Shown: piece after piece, positions 1-5,995 of the stretch
How positions within the stretch are numbered: the stretch's first letter is position 1
Layout: every line of letters starts with the position of its first letter
Assembly: GCA_023422735.1 (NCBI GenBank)
Contig: JAFAGL010000152.1
Coordinates: 1 to 9,164 of the forward strand
Source of the DNA: Pseudomonadota bacterium
GTDB taxonomy: Bacteria > Pseudomonadota > Alphaproteobacteria > Rhizobiales > Rhizobiaceae
Direction: 5' to 3'
Length of the DNA stretch: 9,164 bases
Program-made: the position numbers and the translations under genes
Notes under the pieces: generated by a model
Told to the model about the DNA's origin: nothing
What the model saw: only the letters and a program-made list of their open reading frames with translations
The model's database searches: none

Positions 1-470
1 ATCCCAAAATGATCCACCAGCATTACCTGGGCGCGCACCATATCGCGAATGGTGATGACCGGCAGGTCCAGACCGTAGGGCTTGTCGGTTTGCGGATTGA
101 TCGAGGCCGGTCCCGTTGAGCCCAGACAGCCGCCGATCACATTCGAGCAGATCACGAAAAAGCGGTCGGTATCCACGATCTTGCCGGGGCCGATCAGAAC
201 GTCCCACCAGCCTGATTTGCCGGTCACCGGGTGTATATTGGCTGCATGCTGATCGCCCGTCAGCGCATGACAAACGAGAACGGCGTTGCTACGCTCTTCG
301 TTCAGCGTTCCATAGGTCTGGTAAGCGATCTGAAACGGTGTCAGCGGTACGCCGGCATCGAGCATCAAAGGCTGATCGGTCCCAAAACGCAGGATCTGGC
401 TTGTCGGCTTGTTCGCCTCATCGGCGGCAATGAGCCGGCGCGAGCGCGCTGGCTTGGAGACGATCGTCAT
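1..470 (-). CDS. metX: Homoserine O-acetyltransferase (MetX family), 5' part only
   Basis: The minus strand read from the ATG at 470 stays open to the window edge and gives the first 156 residues. MetX enzymes acylate homoserine (acetyl-CoA or, in some members, succinyl-CoA) in the first committed step of methionine synthesis, in the cytoplasm. Family hallmarks seen: a start of the alpha/beta-hydrolase core with LRFG near residue 27, FQIAYQTYG near 46-54, VCHALTGDQHAA at 66-77, SGWWD at 86-90, and CSNVIGGCLGSTGPASINP at about 108-126. The nucleophilic serine (GGSMGG region), catalytic Asp and His lie beyond the edge, so intactness cannot be judged. No strong Shine-Dalgarno precedes the ATG. 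It is divergent from hisC. Whether it uses acetyl- or succinyl-CoA cannot be told from this fragment. Confidence 0.93.
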   Translation of the reverse strand, partial: MTIVSKPARSRRLIAADEANKPTSQILRFGTDQPLMLDAGVPLTPFQIAYQTYGTLNEERSNAVLVCHALTGDQHAANIHPVTGKSGWWDVLIGPGKIVDTDRFFVICSNVIGGCLGSTGPASINPQTDKPYGLDLPVITIRDMVRAQVMLVDHFG

Positions 471-501
471 GGTCGGGCAACCCCAGGGAAAGATTTCGGT
501 T

Positions 502-530
502 AGCTAGGGAATGCAGGACGGTTCTGTCAA
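502..530 (-). promoter_or_regulatory. Candidate promoter for metX
   Basis: On the minus strand TTGACA (530-525) is followed after 17 nt by CTAGCT (507-502). The -35 is a perfect sigma-70 hexamer; the -10 matches the rhizobial CTATAT form at 4 of 6 positions. Transcription would begin near 495 and give a leader of about 25 nt before the metX ATG. This is pattern matching only. I looked for a SAM-II riboswitch, common before metX/metA in this group, and did not find its core. Confidence 0.4.
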
Positions 531-559
531 TGGGCGGCGCTTCGACGCTTGTGCTTTTG

Positions 560-588
560 CTCGACAAGGCCGGACGTGAGGTCTATTG
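560..588 (+). promoter_or_regulatory. Candidate promoter for hisC-tyrC
   Basis: CTCGAC (560-565), a 17-nt spacer and CTATTG (583-588) resemble the rhizobial housekeeping form CTTGAC-N17-CTATAT, with 5 of 6 and 4 of 6 matches. Transcription would begin near 595, about 45 nt before the chosen hisC ATG. It lies back to back with the metX candidate, with about 30 bp between the two -35 elements. The -10 is imperfect, so this is tentative. Confidence 0.35.
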
Positions 589-639
589 CCCAGTTTCAAC
601 TAATAAGTGAAATTTTTCCAACCGACCGCGAGCGCCGTC

Positions 640-1752
640 ATGAGCACCCAAGCTGTCCAGGATCGTCCCACTCCCAAGCCAGGCGTGATGGATATTGCGG
701 CCTATGTGCCGGGCAAATCCAGTGCGCCGGCCGGCGTTTCCAAGGTCCACAAGCTGTCGTCCAATGAAAACCCGCTTGGCGCTTCCGAAAAGGCCACGGC
801 GGCCGTGCGCGATCTTTCAACGCATATGGAATTTTATCCAGACGGTTCGGCCACCGCCTTGCGCGAAGCGATCGGCGAAAGCTACGGGCTGAACCCAGCC
901 AATATCGTGTGCACCAACGGGTCGGACGAGGCGATCGGCCTTTTGGCCCAAACCTACCTTCAGCCGGGCGACGAGGGTGTGTTTACCGAACACGGCTTCC
1001 TTGTTTACCGCATTTATATCCAGGCTGCCGGCGGAGTTCCGGTTGTGGTGAAGGAAGAAAACGAGACGGCGCAGGTCGATGCCATTCTGGCGGCTGTGAC
1101 AGACCGCACGAGGATCGTTTTCCTGGCCAACCCCAACAACCCGACAGGCACCTATATTCCGTTCACCGAAGTTCGGCGCCTGCATGCCGGCCTTCCGAAA
1201 AACGTGCTGCTGGTTCTGGACGCGGCTTATGCCGAATATGTGCGTCGCAATGACTACGAATCCGGCGTGGATCTCGTATCCGCATCGCAAAACGTGGTCA
1301 TGACACGCACATTTTCCAAGATCCATGGCTTGGGCGGCATGCGTATCGGCTGGCTTTACGGCCCCGCTCATGTGGTGGATGCGCTGAACCGGGTGCGCGG
1401 GCCATTCAACGTGAATGCCGCAGCAATCGCTGCAGGCGTGGCTGCGATCCGCGACCGTGCGCATGTCGAAAAGACCATCGCCCATAACGATCAATGGCTC
1501 AACTGGCTGACGGAAGAACTGACGCGGCTCGGCTTGCGTGTCACTCCGAGCGTCGGGAATTTCATCCTGATCCATTTCCCGAGCGCCGAAGCCCATTCGG
1601 CAGCGAAGGCAGACGATTATCTGAGCGCTCAAGGTTATATTTTGCGGCGCGTGACGGGGTATGGTTTCCCGAACGCGCTGCGAATGACCGTGGGGTCGGA
1701 AGAAGCCAATCGCGGCGTCGTTTCGGCCTTGAGTGACTTTCTCAAGACTTAG
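640..1752 (+). CDS. hisC: Histidinol-phosphate / aromatic aminotransferase (HisC)
   Basis: PLP-dependent class I/II aminotransferase of 370 residues, the usual length. It converts imidazole-acetol phosphate and glutamate to histidinol phosphate; members beside tyrC often also transaminate aromatic keto acids. Seen: KLSSNENPLG at 38-47, FYPDG at 65-69, TNGSDEAI at 92-99, NPNNPTG at 164-170, LDAAYAEY at 193-200, and SKIHGLGGMRIGW at 226-238 with K227 as the PLP lysine and R235 contacting phosphate. R348 in ALRMTVG should bind the substrate carboxylate. The frame stays open upstream to a GTG at 607 (381 residues), but homologues begin close to the 640 ATG, so I chose that; neither has a strong ribosome site. 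tyrC follows after 11 nt. The exact substrate range is not readable from sequence. Confidence 0.93.
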   Translation: MSTQAVQDRPTPKPGVMDIAAYVPGKSSAPAGVSKVHKLSSNENPLGASEKATAAVRDLSTHMEFYPDGSATALREAIGESYGLNPANIVCTNGSDEAIGLLAQTYLQPGDEGVFTEHGFLVYRIYIQAAGGVPVVVKEENETAQVDAILAAVTDRTRIVFLANPNNPTGTYIPFTEVRRLHAGLPKNVLLVLDAAYAEYVRRNDYESGVDLVSASQNVVMTRTFSKIHGLGGMRIGWLYGPAHVVDALNRVRGPFNVNAAAIAAGVAAIRDRAHVEKTIAHNDQWLNWLTEELTRLGLRVTPSVGNFILIHFPSAEAHSAAKADDYLSAQGYILRRVTGYGFPNALRMTVGSEEANRGVVSALSDFLKT

Positions 1753-1763
1753 AAATCTGTCCA

Positions 1764-2690
1764 ATGTCTGAAATTCAATTTGAGAAGATCGCCCTTGTGG
1801 GCATCGGTCTCATCGGCTCTTCCCTTGCGCGCGCAATCCGCCGCAAGGGCCTGACCAACCATCTCGCCATTGCCACGCGCCGCGCGGAAACGCTGGAAGA
1901 AGCCCGCAGCCTCGATCTCGGCGACAGCTATTCCACCGATGCAACGCAGGCGGTGTGCGATGCCGATCTCGTGATCGTTTCGGTGCCCGTTGGCTCATCC
2001 GGGGCGGTTGCCGAACAAATCGCATCCGCTTTGAAACCCGGCGCGATCGTGACGGATGTGGGCTCGACCAAGGCGTCGGTGATCGCGCAAATGCAGCCTT
2101 TCATGCCTGAGCATGTCCATTTCATTCCCGGCCACCCGATTGCAGGCACCGAAAAATCCGGGCCTTCGGCGGGCTTCGCGGAATTGTTCGAAGGAAGGTG
2201 GTGCATCCTCACCCCCCTGCCCGACACGGATGAAGACGCGATTGCGCGGCTCGGACGTTTCTGGGAAGGGTGCGGCTCCAAGCTCGACCGCATGGATCCC
2301 GAGCATCATGACAAGGTGTTGGCGATCGTTTCCCACCTGCCGCATATCATCGCCTACAATATTGTCGGCACAGCGGATGATCTGGAAACCGTCACGCAAT
2401 CGGAAGTCATCAAATATTCGGCTTCCGGTTTTCGCGATTTCACCCGCCTGGCGGCTTCAGATCCGACCATGTGGCGCGATGTCTGCCTGCATAATCGTGA
2501 AGCGATCCTCGAAATGCTGTCGCGGTTTTCGGAAGACCTGGCATCCTTGCAGCGTGCCATTCGCTGGGGTGACGGCGACAAGCTGTTTGATATGTTCACG
2601 CGCACCCGCGCCGTGCGGCGTTCCATCATCGAAGCAGGCCAGGAAGTTGATCTGCCCGACTTCGGACGTCAGGCTGCGGCCAAGAATTAA
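1764..2690 (+). CDS. tyrC: Arogenate/prephenate (cyclohexadienyl) dehydrogenase TyrC
   Basis: A 308-residue TyrA-family dehydrogenase that oxidatively decarboxylates arogenate and/or prephenate with NAD(P)+ on the way to tyrosine, in the cytoplasm. Seen: an N-terminal Rossmann motif VGIGLIGSSLARA (12-24), SVPV at 73-76, TDVGSTKASV at 97-106, and HPIAGTEKSGP at 124-134, whose H124 is the expected catalytic histidine. The helical dimerisation half contains SHLPHIIAY (190-198) and SGFRDFTRLAASDPTMW (221-237), typical of the family. There is no chorismate mutase domain and no C-terminal ACT domain, so allosteric control by tyrosine through an ACT domain is absent. It follows hisC by 11 nt and is probably cotranscribed, so the pair supplies the dehydrogenase and aminotransferase steps. 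Its stop overlaps the stop of the convergent DUF2125 gene. Confidence 0.93.
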   Translation: MSEIQFEKIALVGIGLIGSSLARAIRRKGLTNHLAIATRRAETLEEARSLDLGDSYSTDATQAVCDADLVIVSVPVGSSGAVAEQIASALKPGAIVTDVGSTKASVIAQMQPFMPEHVHFIPGHPIAGTEKSGPSAGFAELFEGRWCILTPLPDTDEDAIARLGRFWEGCGSKLDRMDPEHHDKVLAIVSHLPHIIAYNIVGTADDLETVTQSEVIKYSASGFRDFTRLAASDPTMWRDVCLHNREAILEMLSRFSEDLASLQRAIRWGDGDKLFDMFTRTRAVRRSIIEAGQEVDLPDFGRQAAAKN

Positions 2691-2698
2691 GGCCGCAG
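2674..2698. terminator. 8-bp hairpin with both stop codons in its loop (possible bidirectional terminator)
   Basis: CTGCGGCC (2674-2681) and GGCCGCAG (2691-2698) form a perfect, GC-rich 8-bp stem around the 9-nt loop AAGAATTAA. The tyrC TAA (2688-2690) and the minus-strand DUF2125 TAA (2689-2687) both lie in that loop. No T tract follows on either strand, so it is not a canonical intrinsic terminator. It may act as a transcription pause, an mRNA 3'-end stabiliser or a Rho-assisted stop. Confidence 0.45.
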
Positions 2699-3667
2699 GG
2701 GCGGAATGTCGCCCAGCGTGATGAATGCAATCGAAGCTCTGCCCTTGGCAATGGTCAAGGGCAGGCTCGGTGCATTGCCAAGCATTGTCAGGCCCGACGA
2801 CACCATTTCAATTTCACGCTCGTTGTCGGGGAAGATTGCTGCCAGCACGCGCGCAATCGCCACCGGCTGGCGCGCGGTCAGGGTCAGTTGCGCATCGATC
2901 AATCCAGAAGAATCAACGGCCAGTGGTCCGCTGAGCGAAATGGATGCGTCGGGACCAAGCGACAAAGTGAGCGCGCGTATCTGCGTCTTGTATCCCAGCT
3001 CAACCGCTTCAGGCGAGGTGGCCAGCGCTACGCCATCAAAAACCGTCATGTTCCCTTCGGCAGCCAGCGGAGGCGCATTCTCCACACCAACCAGCCGCAA
3101 ATCGCTGAAACGGGCAGCAAGGTCCACATCGGCATTGTTGGCGCGCATATGAATCTGCGCATTGCCGGCGGTGAACAGGTCCTGCTTGTTTTCGGCATCC
3201 GCGATTGTCAGCCCGTTGCCTTCAACGGAAATCGCCGTGGGCAGCGGTTCGGCCAATCGGGTGCTGGCATGCATCAGCTCCCATGTGGCGGCGAGTGGGA
3301 TCAGGCCCGGCAGCCGCGCCAGCATCGGTCCATTGAGCTCGCCCACGATGGTGCGGGGATCATAAACCTGCGCGGCGGATCGAAATGCCCCGGCATCGAT
3401 GCGAACATCGCCAGCCGGCGACTCATACAAGACATCCTTGCAGAACAGACCGATCCGAAACGGAAAGCCCTGTACGCTTTGTTCGACGCAATCGACCTGG
3501 GCTCCGGCCTGCCGCAGATCGCGCAATGACCGGTTGGCGGTCTTTTCCAATTGTCCCGCCAGATAATACCAGCCTGCGATATAAGCGCAGATTACCACGA
3601 GTATGATGAGCGTCAGCACAAGAACGCGCCGAAAGATCGGTGAACCGGCTTGATCACTTGACGTCAT
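2687..3667 (-). CDS. DUF2125 family membrane-anchored protein
   Basis: A 326-residue protein of unknown function found mainly in Alphaproteobacteria. From the chosen ATG at 3667 it has a short cytoplasmic start (MTSSDQAGSPIFRR), one hydrophobic helix at about 15-37, and then a long beta-rich region, presumably periplasmic. The family signature is visible: C60, then GFPFR at 68-72 and C76, which could form a disulfide. The repeated short amphipathic strands (such as ISLSGPLAVDSSGLIDAQLTLTA) recall AsmA-like proteins, but that resemblance is only an impression. The frame continues 34 residues upstream to an ATG at 3769, but that would run into the divergent neighbour's start and lacks a membrane-protein character, so I prefer 3667. 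Its 3' end overlaps tyrC by 4 bp. A role in the envelope is inference. Confidence 0.82.
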   Translation of the reverse strand: MTSSDQAGSPIFRRVLVLTLIILVVICAYIAGWYYLAGQLEKTANRSLRDLRQAGAQVDCVEQSVQGFPFRIGLFCKDVLYESPAGDVRIDAGAFRSAAQVYDPRTIVGELNGPMLARLPGLIPLAATWELMHASTRLAEPLPTAISVEGNGLTIADAENKQDLFTAGNAQIHMRANNADVDLAARFSDLRLVGVENAPPLAAEGNMTVFDGVALATSPEAVELGYKTQIRALTLSLGPDASISLSGPLAVDSSGLIDAQLTLTARQPVAIARVLAAIFPDNEREIEMVSSGLTMLGNAPSLPLTIAKGRASIAFITLGDIPPLRP

Positions 3668-3751
3668 GAAAAGGTCTGCTTTTTCCTGTCGGCCCGCAGG
3701 GGCGCTTGCCTGTCTGGATGCGGTAAGATTCGGCAAATAATGCGAATCCTT

Positions 3752-3758
3752 GGAGGAG
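3752..3758 (+). promoter_or_regulatory. Strong but misplaced Shine-Dalgarno (GGAGGAG) before the ChaC-like gene
   Basis: GGAGGAG is the best ribosome-binding match in the window, yet its end lies 24 nt before the only plausible ATG (3783). The codons at normal distance in the correct frame are ATC (3765, 6-nt spacing) and ATT (3768, 9-nt spacing). An in-frame TTG at 3750 overlaps it and cannot use it. There is no ATG, GTG or TTG between it and 3783. Confidence 0.5.
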
Positions 3759-3782
3759 TTCACTATCATTTCTTCCGGCGAT

Positions 3783-4310
3783 ATGGGCGATTTTTGGGTG
3801 TTTGGCTACGGTTCGCTGATTTGGCGACCCGGTTTTGCGCATGTGGAAACGAGGCGAGCGCGGTTGCACGGTTTTCGCCGCTCTTTATGCGTTCGCTCCT
3901 GCGGTCACCGTGGCACAAGCGAGCGACCAGGCCTGGTTCTGGGGCTTGATCGCGGCGGCTCCTGCGTCGGATTGGCTTTCCGGGTTCCCGGTGCGCTGCA
4001 TGAAGAAGTCATGGCCTATCTGCGCGAACGGGAATTGGTGACGCATGTCTACAAGGAACGGTGTTTGCGCGTCACACTCGAAGGCGGCGACCGCGTTGAC
4101 GCCGTGACCTATGTGGTGGATCGGGCGCATCCGCAATATGCCGGGGCGCTCGATGTGGAAGCTGCTGTGGCGATCGTTTCCGGCGCGCTGGGCTATTCTG
4201 GACCGAATGAGGACTATGTCCTGAATACGGTTGCCCATCTGAAAGGGTTGCGCATTCGGGATCCATGGCTGGAACAGGTCGCAACGCTTTTGCCCGGCAA
4301 AGCGGCGTGA
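3783..4310 (+). CDS. ChaC-like gamma-glutamylcyclotransferase
   Basis: From the ATG at 3783 it encodes 175 residues. ChaC-type enzymes cleave glutathione to 5-oxoproline and Cys-Gly in the cytosol. Seen: the N-terminal VFGYGSLIWRPGF (6-18) with the substrate-binding YGSL loop, RARLHGFRRSLCV (25-37), LGLDRGGSCVGLAFRV (53-68), and YLRERE (79-84), whose last Glu is the expected catalytic acid/base. The C-terminal half holds DAVTYVVDRAHPQYAG (106-121) and GPNEDYVLNTVAHLK (140-154), typical of bacterial ChaC. Most homologues begin a few residues before FGYGSL, which supports 3783, but the strong GGAGGAG sits too far upstream, so translation may start earlier at a rare codon. It stands alone on the plus strand, divergent from DUF2125 and with its stop abutting the plsC stop. 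Glutathione as substrate is a family inference. Confidence 0.88.
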   Translation: MGDFWVFGYGSLIWRPGFAHVETRRARLHGFRRSLCVRSCGHRGTSERPGLVLGLDRGGSCVGLAFRVPGALHEEVMAYLRERELVTHVYKERCLRVTLEGGDRVDAVTYVVDRAHPQYAGALDVEAAVAIVSGALGYSGPNEDYVLNTVAHLKGLRIRDPWLEQVATLLPGKAA

Positions 4311-5108
4311 TCAACCCCGCTCGGCTGGTGTGACACCGAGCTCGGCCAGTCGCTTCAGTGCGGTTGGCGGCAAGGGTGGCGGATTGGGACCGGTCGCGGC
4401 CTTTACCAGCATTTCATCGCATGCCGTTTCGGTTTCACGGATCAAACGATCGAGAAAAGCCTTGCGTTCAAGGCCCGGCGGGATCGGCGGCAGGAAACGC
4501 GCGTGGATCGTTCCCGGATAGCGCATGAATTTGCGGCGCGGCCAATACAGTCCGGCGGCATGCGCAACTGGAACAACAGGAACATTCAGCCGACCGTAAA
4601 GCTCGACGATCCCCCATTTATAAGCTGGTGCATCGCCAGGCGCACGGCGCGTACCTTCCGGATAAATGATCAATTGCCGATTGCGCGCCATTTCGCGTGA
4701 TGTTGCGGCAACAACGGCACGCAATGCCTTGGCGCGTTCGCCGCGATCCACGGGCACCATCTGCATCTTGGCGACATACCAGCCAAACAAGGGAATGTGC
4801 ATGAGTTCGCGCTTCAGAATGAAAACCGGGTCGCTGAGATAAGGGAAAAAAGCGAGCACATCCCAGAATGACTGGTGCTTGGGAGCCAGAATAAACGGCC
4901 CCTCCGGCAGGTTTTCGAGCCCCGTGATCTCGCTTCGCGTATTTGCCAAGAGGTGCTGCAGCCATAAGCTCGACCGCGCCCAGAATTTGGGAACAAACCA
5001 AGCCTTCTCGCGCGGCAACAGAAAATAGATCGGCGTCCAGAAGATCATCTGGGCGATCAGGCTCAAATAAAAAACGATGTTGTACAGAAAGGATCTGAAA
5101 GCGGTCAT
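4311..5108 (-). CDS. plsC: 1-acyl-sn-glycerol-3-phosphate acyltransferase (PlsC-like)
   Basis: A 265-residue membrane acyltransferase that would turn lysophosphatidic acid into phosphatidic acid, feeding phospholipid synthesis at the inner membrane. Seen: an N-terminal hydrophobic segment at about 7-31; motif I as HQSFWD (H78-x4-D83) preceded by APK; motif II around MVPVDRGERA (117-126); motif III IIYPEGTRRAPGD (147-159) with the EGTR substrate-phosphate site; and motif IV VPVVPVAHAAG (176-186). The C-terminal tail is proline-rich (PNPPPLPPT near 241-249). The classical motif I is NHxxxxD; here a Lys replaces the Asn. It lies downstream of ydcF in the ftsEX cluster with a 109-nt gap, so it may have its own promoter. 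An acyltransferase acting on ornithine lipids (OlsA type) is a less likely alternative. Confidence 0.88.
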   Translation of the reverse strand: MTAFRSFLYNIVFYLSLIAQMIFWTPIYFLLPREKAWFVPKFWARSSLWLQHLLANTRSEITGLENLPEGPFILAPKHQSFWDVLAFFPYLSDPVFILKRELMHIPLFGWYVAKMQMVPVDRGERAKALRAVVAATSREMARNRQLIIYPEGTRRAPGDAPAYKWGIVELYGRLNVPVVPVAHAAGLYWPRRKFMRYPGTIHARFLPPIPPGLERKAFLDRLIRETETACDEMLVKAATGPNPPPLPPTALKRLAELGVTPAERG

Positions 5109-5147
5109 GCGTGAGCCGTTGGCGGGACTGAGGTCTTGCTGGTTAAA

Positions 5148-5171
5148 TCATTTCGCATGCAAACGAAATGA
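5148..5171. repeat. 8-bp perfect inverted repeat upstream of plsC
   Basis: TCATTTCG (5148-5155) and CGAAATGA (5164-5171) are perfect inverted copies around the 8-nt spacer CATGCAAA, 40-63 nt before the plsC ATG. It is AT-rich compared with the surroundings and no T tract follows, so it looks more like an operator-type dyad or a leader hairpin than a terminator. I do not recognise a regulator for it. Confidence 0.45.
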
Positions 5172-5178
5172 CCGCGTC

Positions 5179-5193
5179 GGCGAAACGTTCGCC
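5179..5193. repeat. 6-bp perfect inverted repeat after the ydcF stop
   Basis: GGCGAA-ACG-TTCGCC is a perfect 6-bp stem with a 3-nt loop, starting 24 nt after the ydcF stop on the minus strand. There is no T tract after it, so any terminator role would be weak or Rho-assisted. It may only protect the 3' end of a ftsE-ftsX-ydcF transcript. Confidence 0.35.
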
Positions 5194-5217
5194 TGAGCTT
5201 CAGTTCTCGTTTCAACG

Positions 5218-5916
5218 TCAATTGCTCAGCGACGGGCGGAAGTCCTCGCCATCGACATCCAGCCAGCCACGCAAGAACGCGCCGATGAATTTCGCATATT
5301 CGATCGCGATCACACGCAAAGCATCCCGGTCGGTCAGCCAGCTGCCATCATTCAGCGTGGTATTGACCACTGGATAAGGCTGGATTTCCACACCGCGCAG
5401 AATACGGCGCATTTCCAGAAGGCTGCGCGGCATGTGGTAATTGTTCGTCACCAGAATAATGCGGTCGTAACCGCGCGCCTTGACCCATTTGCCGCTTTCG
5501 GCCGCATTGCCGATCGTGTCCATGGCGGCATGGTCGATATCGACGCAACAGGAGAACAGATCCCGATCGCCGCCGGTCGCGAGACGAAGATCGTCACGTT
5601 TGGCCTGCGGATTGACACCGCTGATCAACAGCCGCTTGCCCTTCCCGTCGCTCAACAGATTAACGCCCGCGTCCAGCCGGTAAAGGCCGCCGGTCAGCAC
5701 GATGATCGCATCTGCTTCACGCGGATCTTGCGGCGTTTCCATATGCGCGACATGCAAGGCGAAAGCCAGAAAGCCAAGTCCTGTCACCAAAGCCGCAAGC
5801 ACCACCAGCGAGAAGCCCCACCGCATCAGGCGTGCAAGAAGACTGCGCCGGCGAGGCCGTTTGCGCGCGTCATCCGGGCTTTGGCGATTTGCCCGGTTTT
5901 CTTCCATGCTTCTCAT
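5218..5916 (-). CDS. YdcF/DUF218 family envelope protein
   Basis: A single-pass membrane protein with a DUF218 domain (the ElyC/SanA/YdcF group), some members of which affect peptidoglycan synthesis or lipid carriers in E. coli; the reaction is unknown. From the ATG at 5916 it is 232 residues: a basic cytoplasmic stretch (RKRPRRRSLLARLMR at about 18-32), one transmembrane helix at about 33-55, then the domain outside. Domain hallmarks: ADAIIVLTGGLYRLDAG (68-84), LLISGVNP (96-103), TIGNAAESGKWVKARGY (134-150) and LVTNNYHMPRSLLEM (155-169). Possible starts are ATG 5964 (31 nt after ftsX, 248 residues), 5916 (a GAG 4 nt upstream) and 5907; none has a strong ribosome site, and I chose 5916 because the domain layout is then usual. 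It follows ftsX on the same strand and is probably cotranscribed. Confidence 0.85.
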   Translation of the reverse strand: MRSMEENRANRQSPDDARKRPRRRSLLARLMRWGFSLVVLAALVTGLGFLAFALHVAHMETPQDPREADAIIVLTGGLYRLDAGVNLLSDGKGKRLLISGVNPQAKRDDLRLATGGDRDLFSCCVDIDHAAMDTIGNAAESGKWVKARGYDRIILVTNNYHMPRSLLEMRRILRGVEIQPYPVVNTTLNDGSWLTDRDALRVIAIEYAKFIGAFLRGWLDVDGEDFRPSLSN

Positions 5917-5995
5917 CACGCTCAAATCTAACTTCCGAACGCTGTTCGCGTACAGCAACACCATGATGGCGGGCGCCGAACCTTACATCTTGACC

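Noticed and set aside
471..606. SAM-II riboswitch ahead of metX (minus strand)
   Set aside because: A GCTAACCG stretch resembles the 3' part of the motif, but the required upstream GATTT...CC stem-loop and the pseudoknot pairing are absent.
607..1752. Longer HisC from the GTG at 607
   Set aside because: The added 11 residues have no counterpart at the start of homologues I know and no ribosome site precedes the GTG.
817..1764. 315-residue open frame antisense to hisC
   Set aside because: It is the reverse-strand shadow of hisC: HisC motifs are intact on the other strand and this protein has no recognisable domain.
2888..3529. 213-residue open frame antisense to the DUF2125 gene
   Set aside because: Shadow frame with no domain; the opposite strand has a clear family signature.
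3668..3769. 34-residue N-terminal extension of the DUF2125 protein to the ATG at 3769
   Set aside because: It would occupy the whole divergent promoter region up to the ChaC-like gene; the transmembrane segment right after 3667 gives a normal anchored layout.
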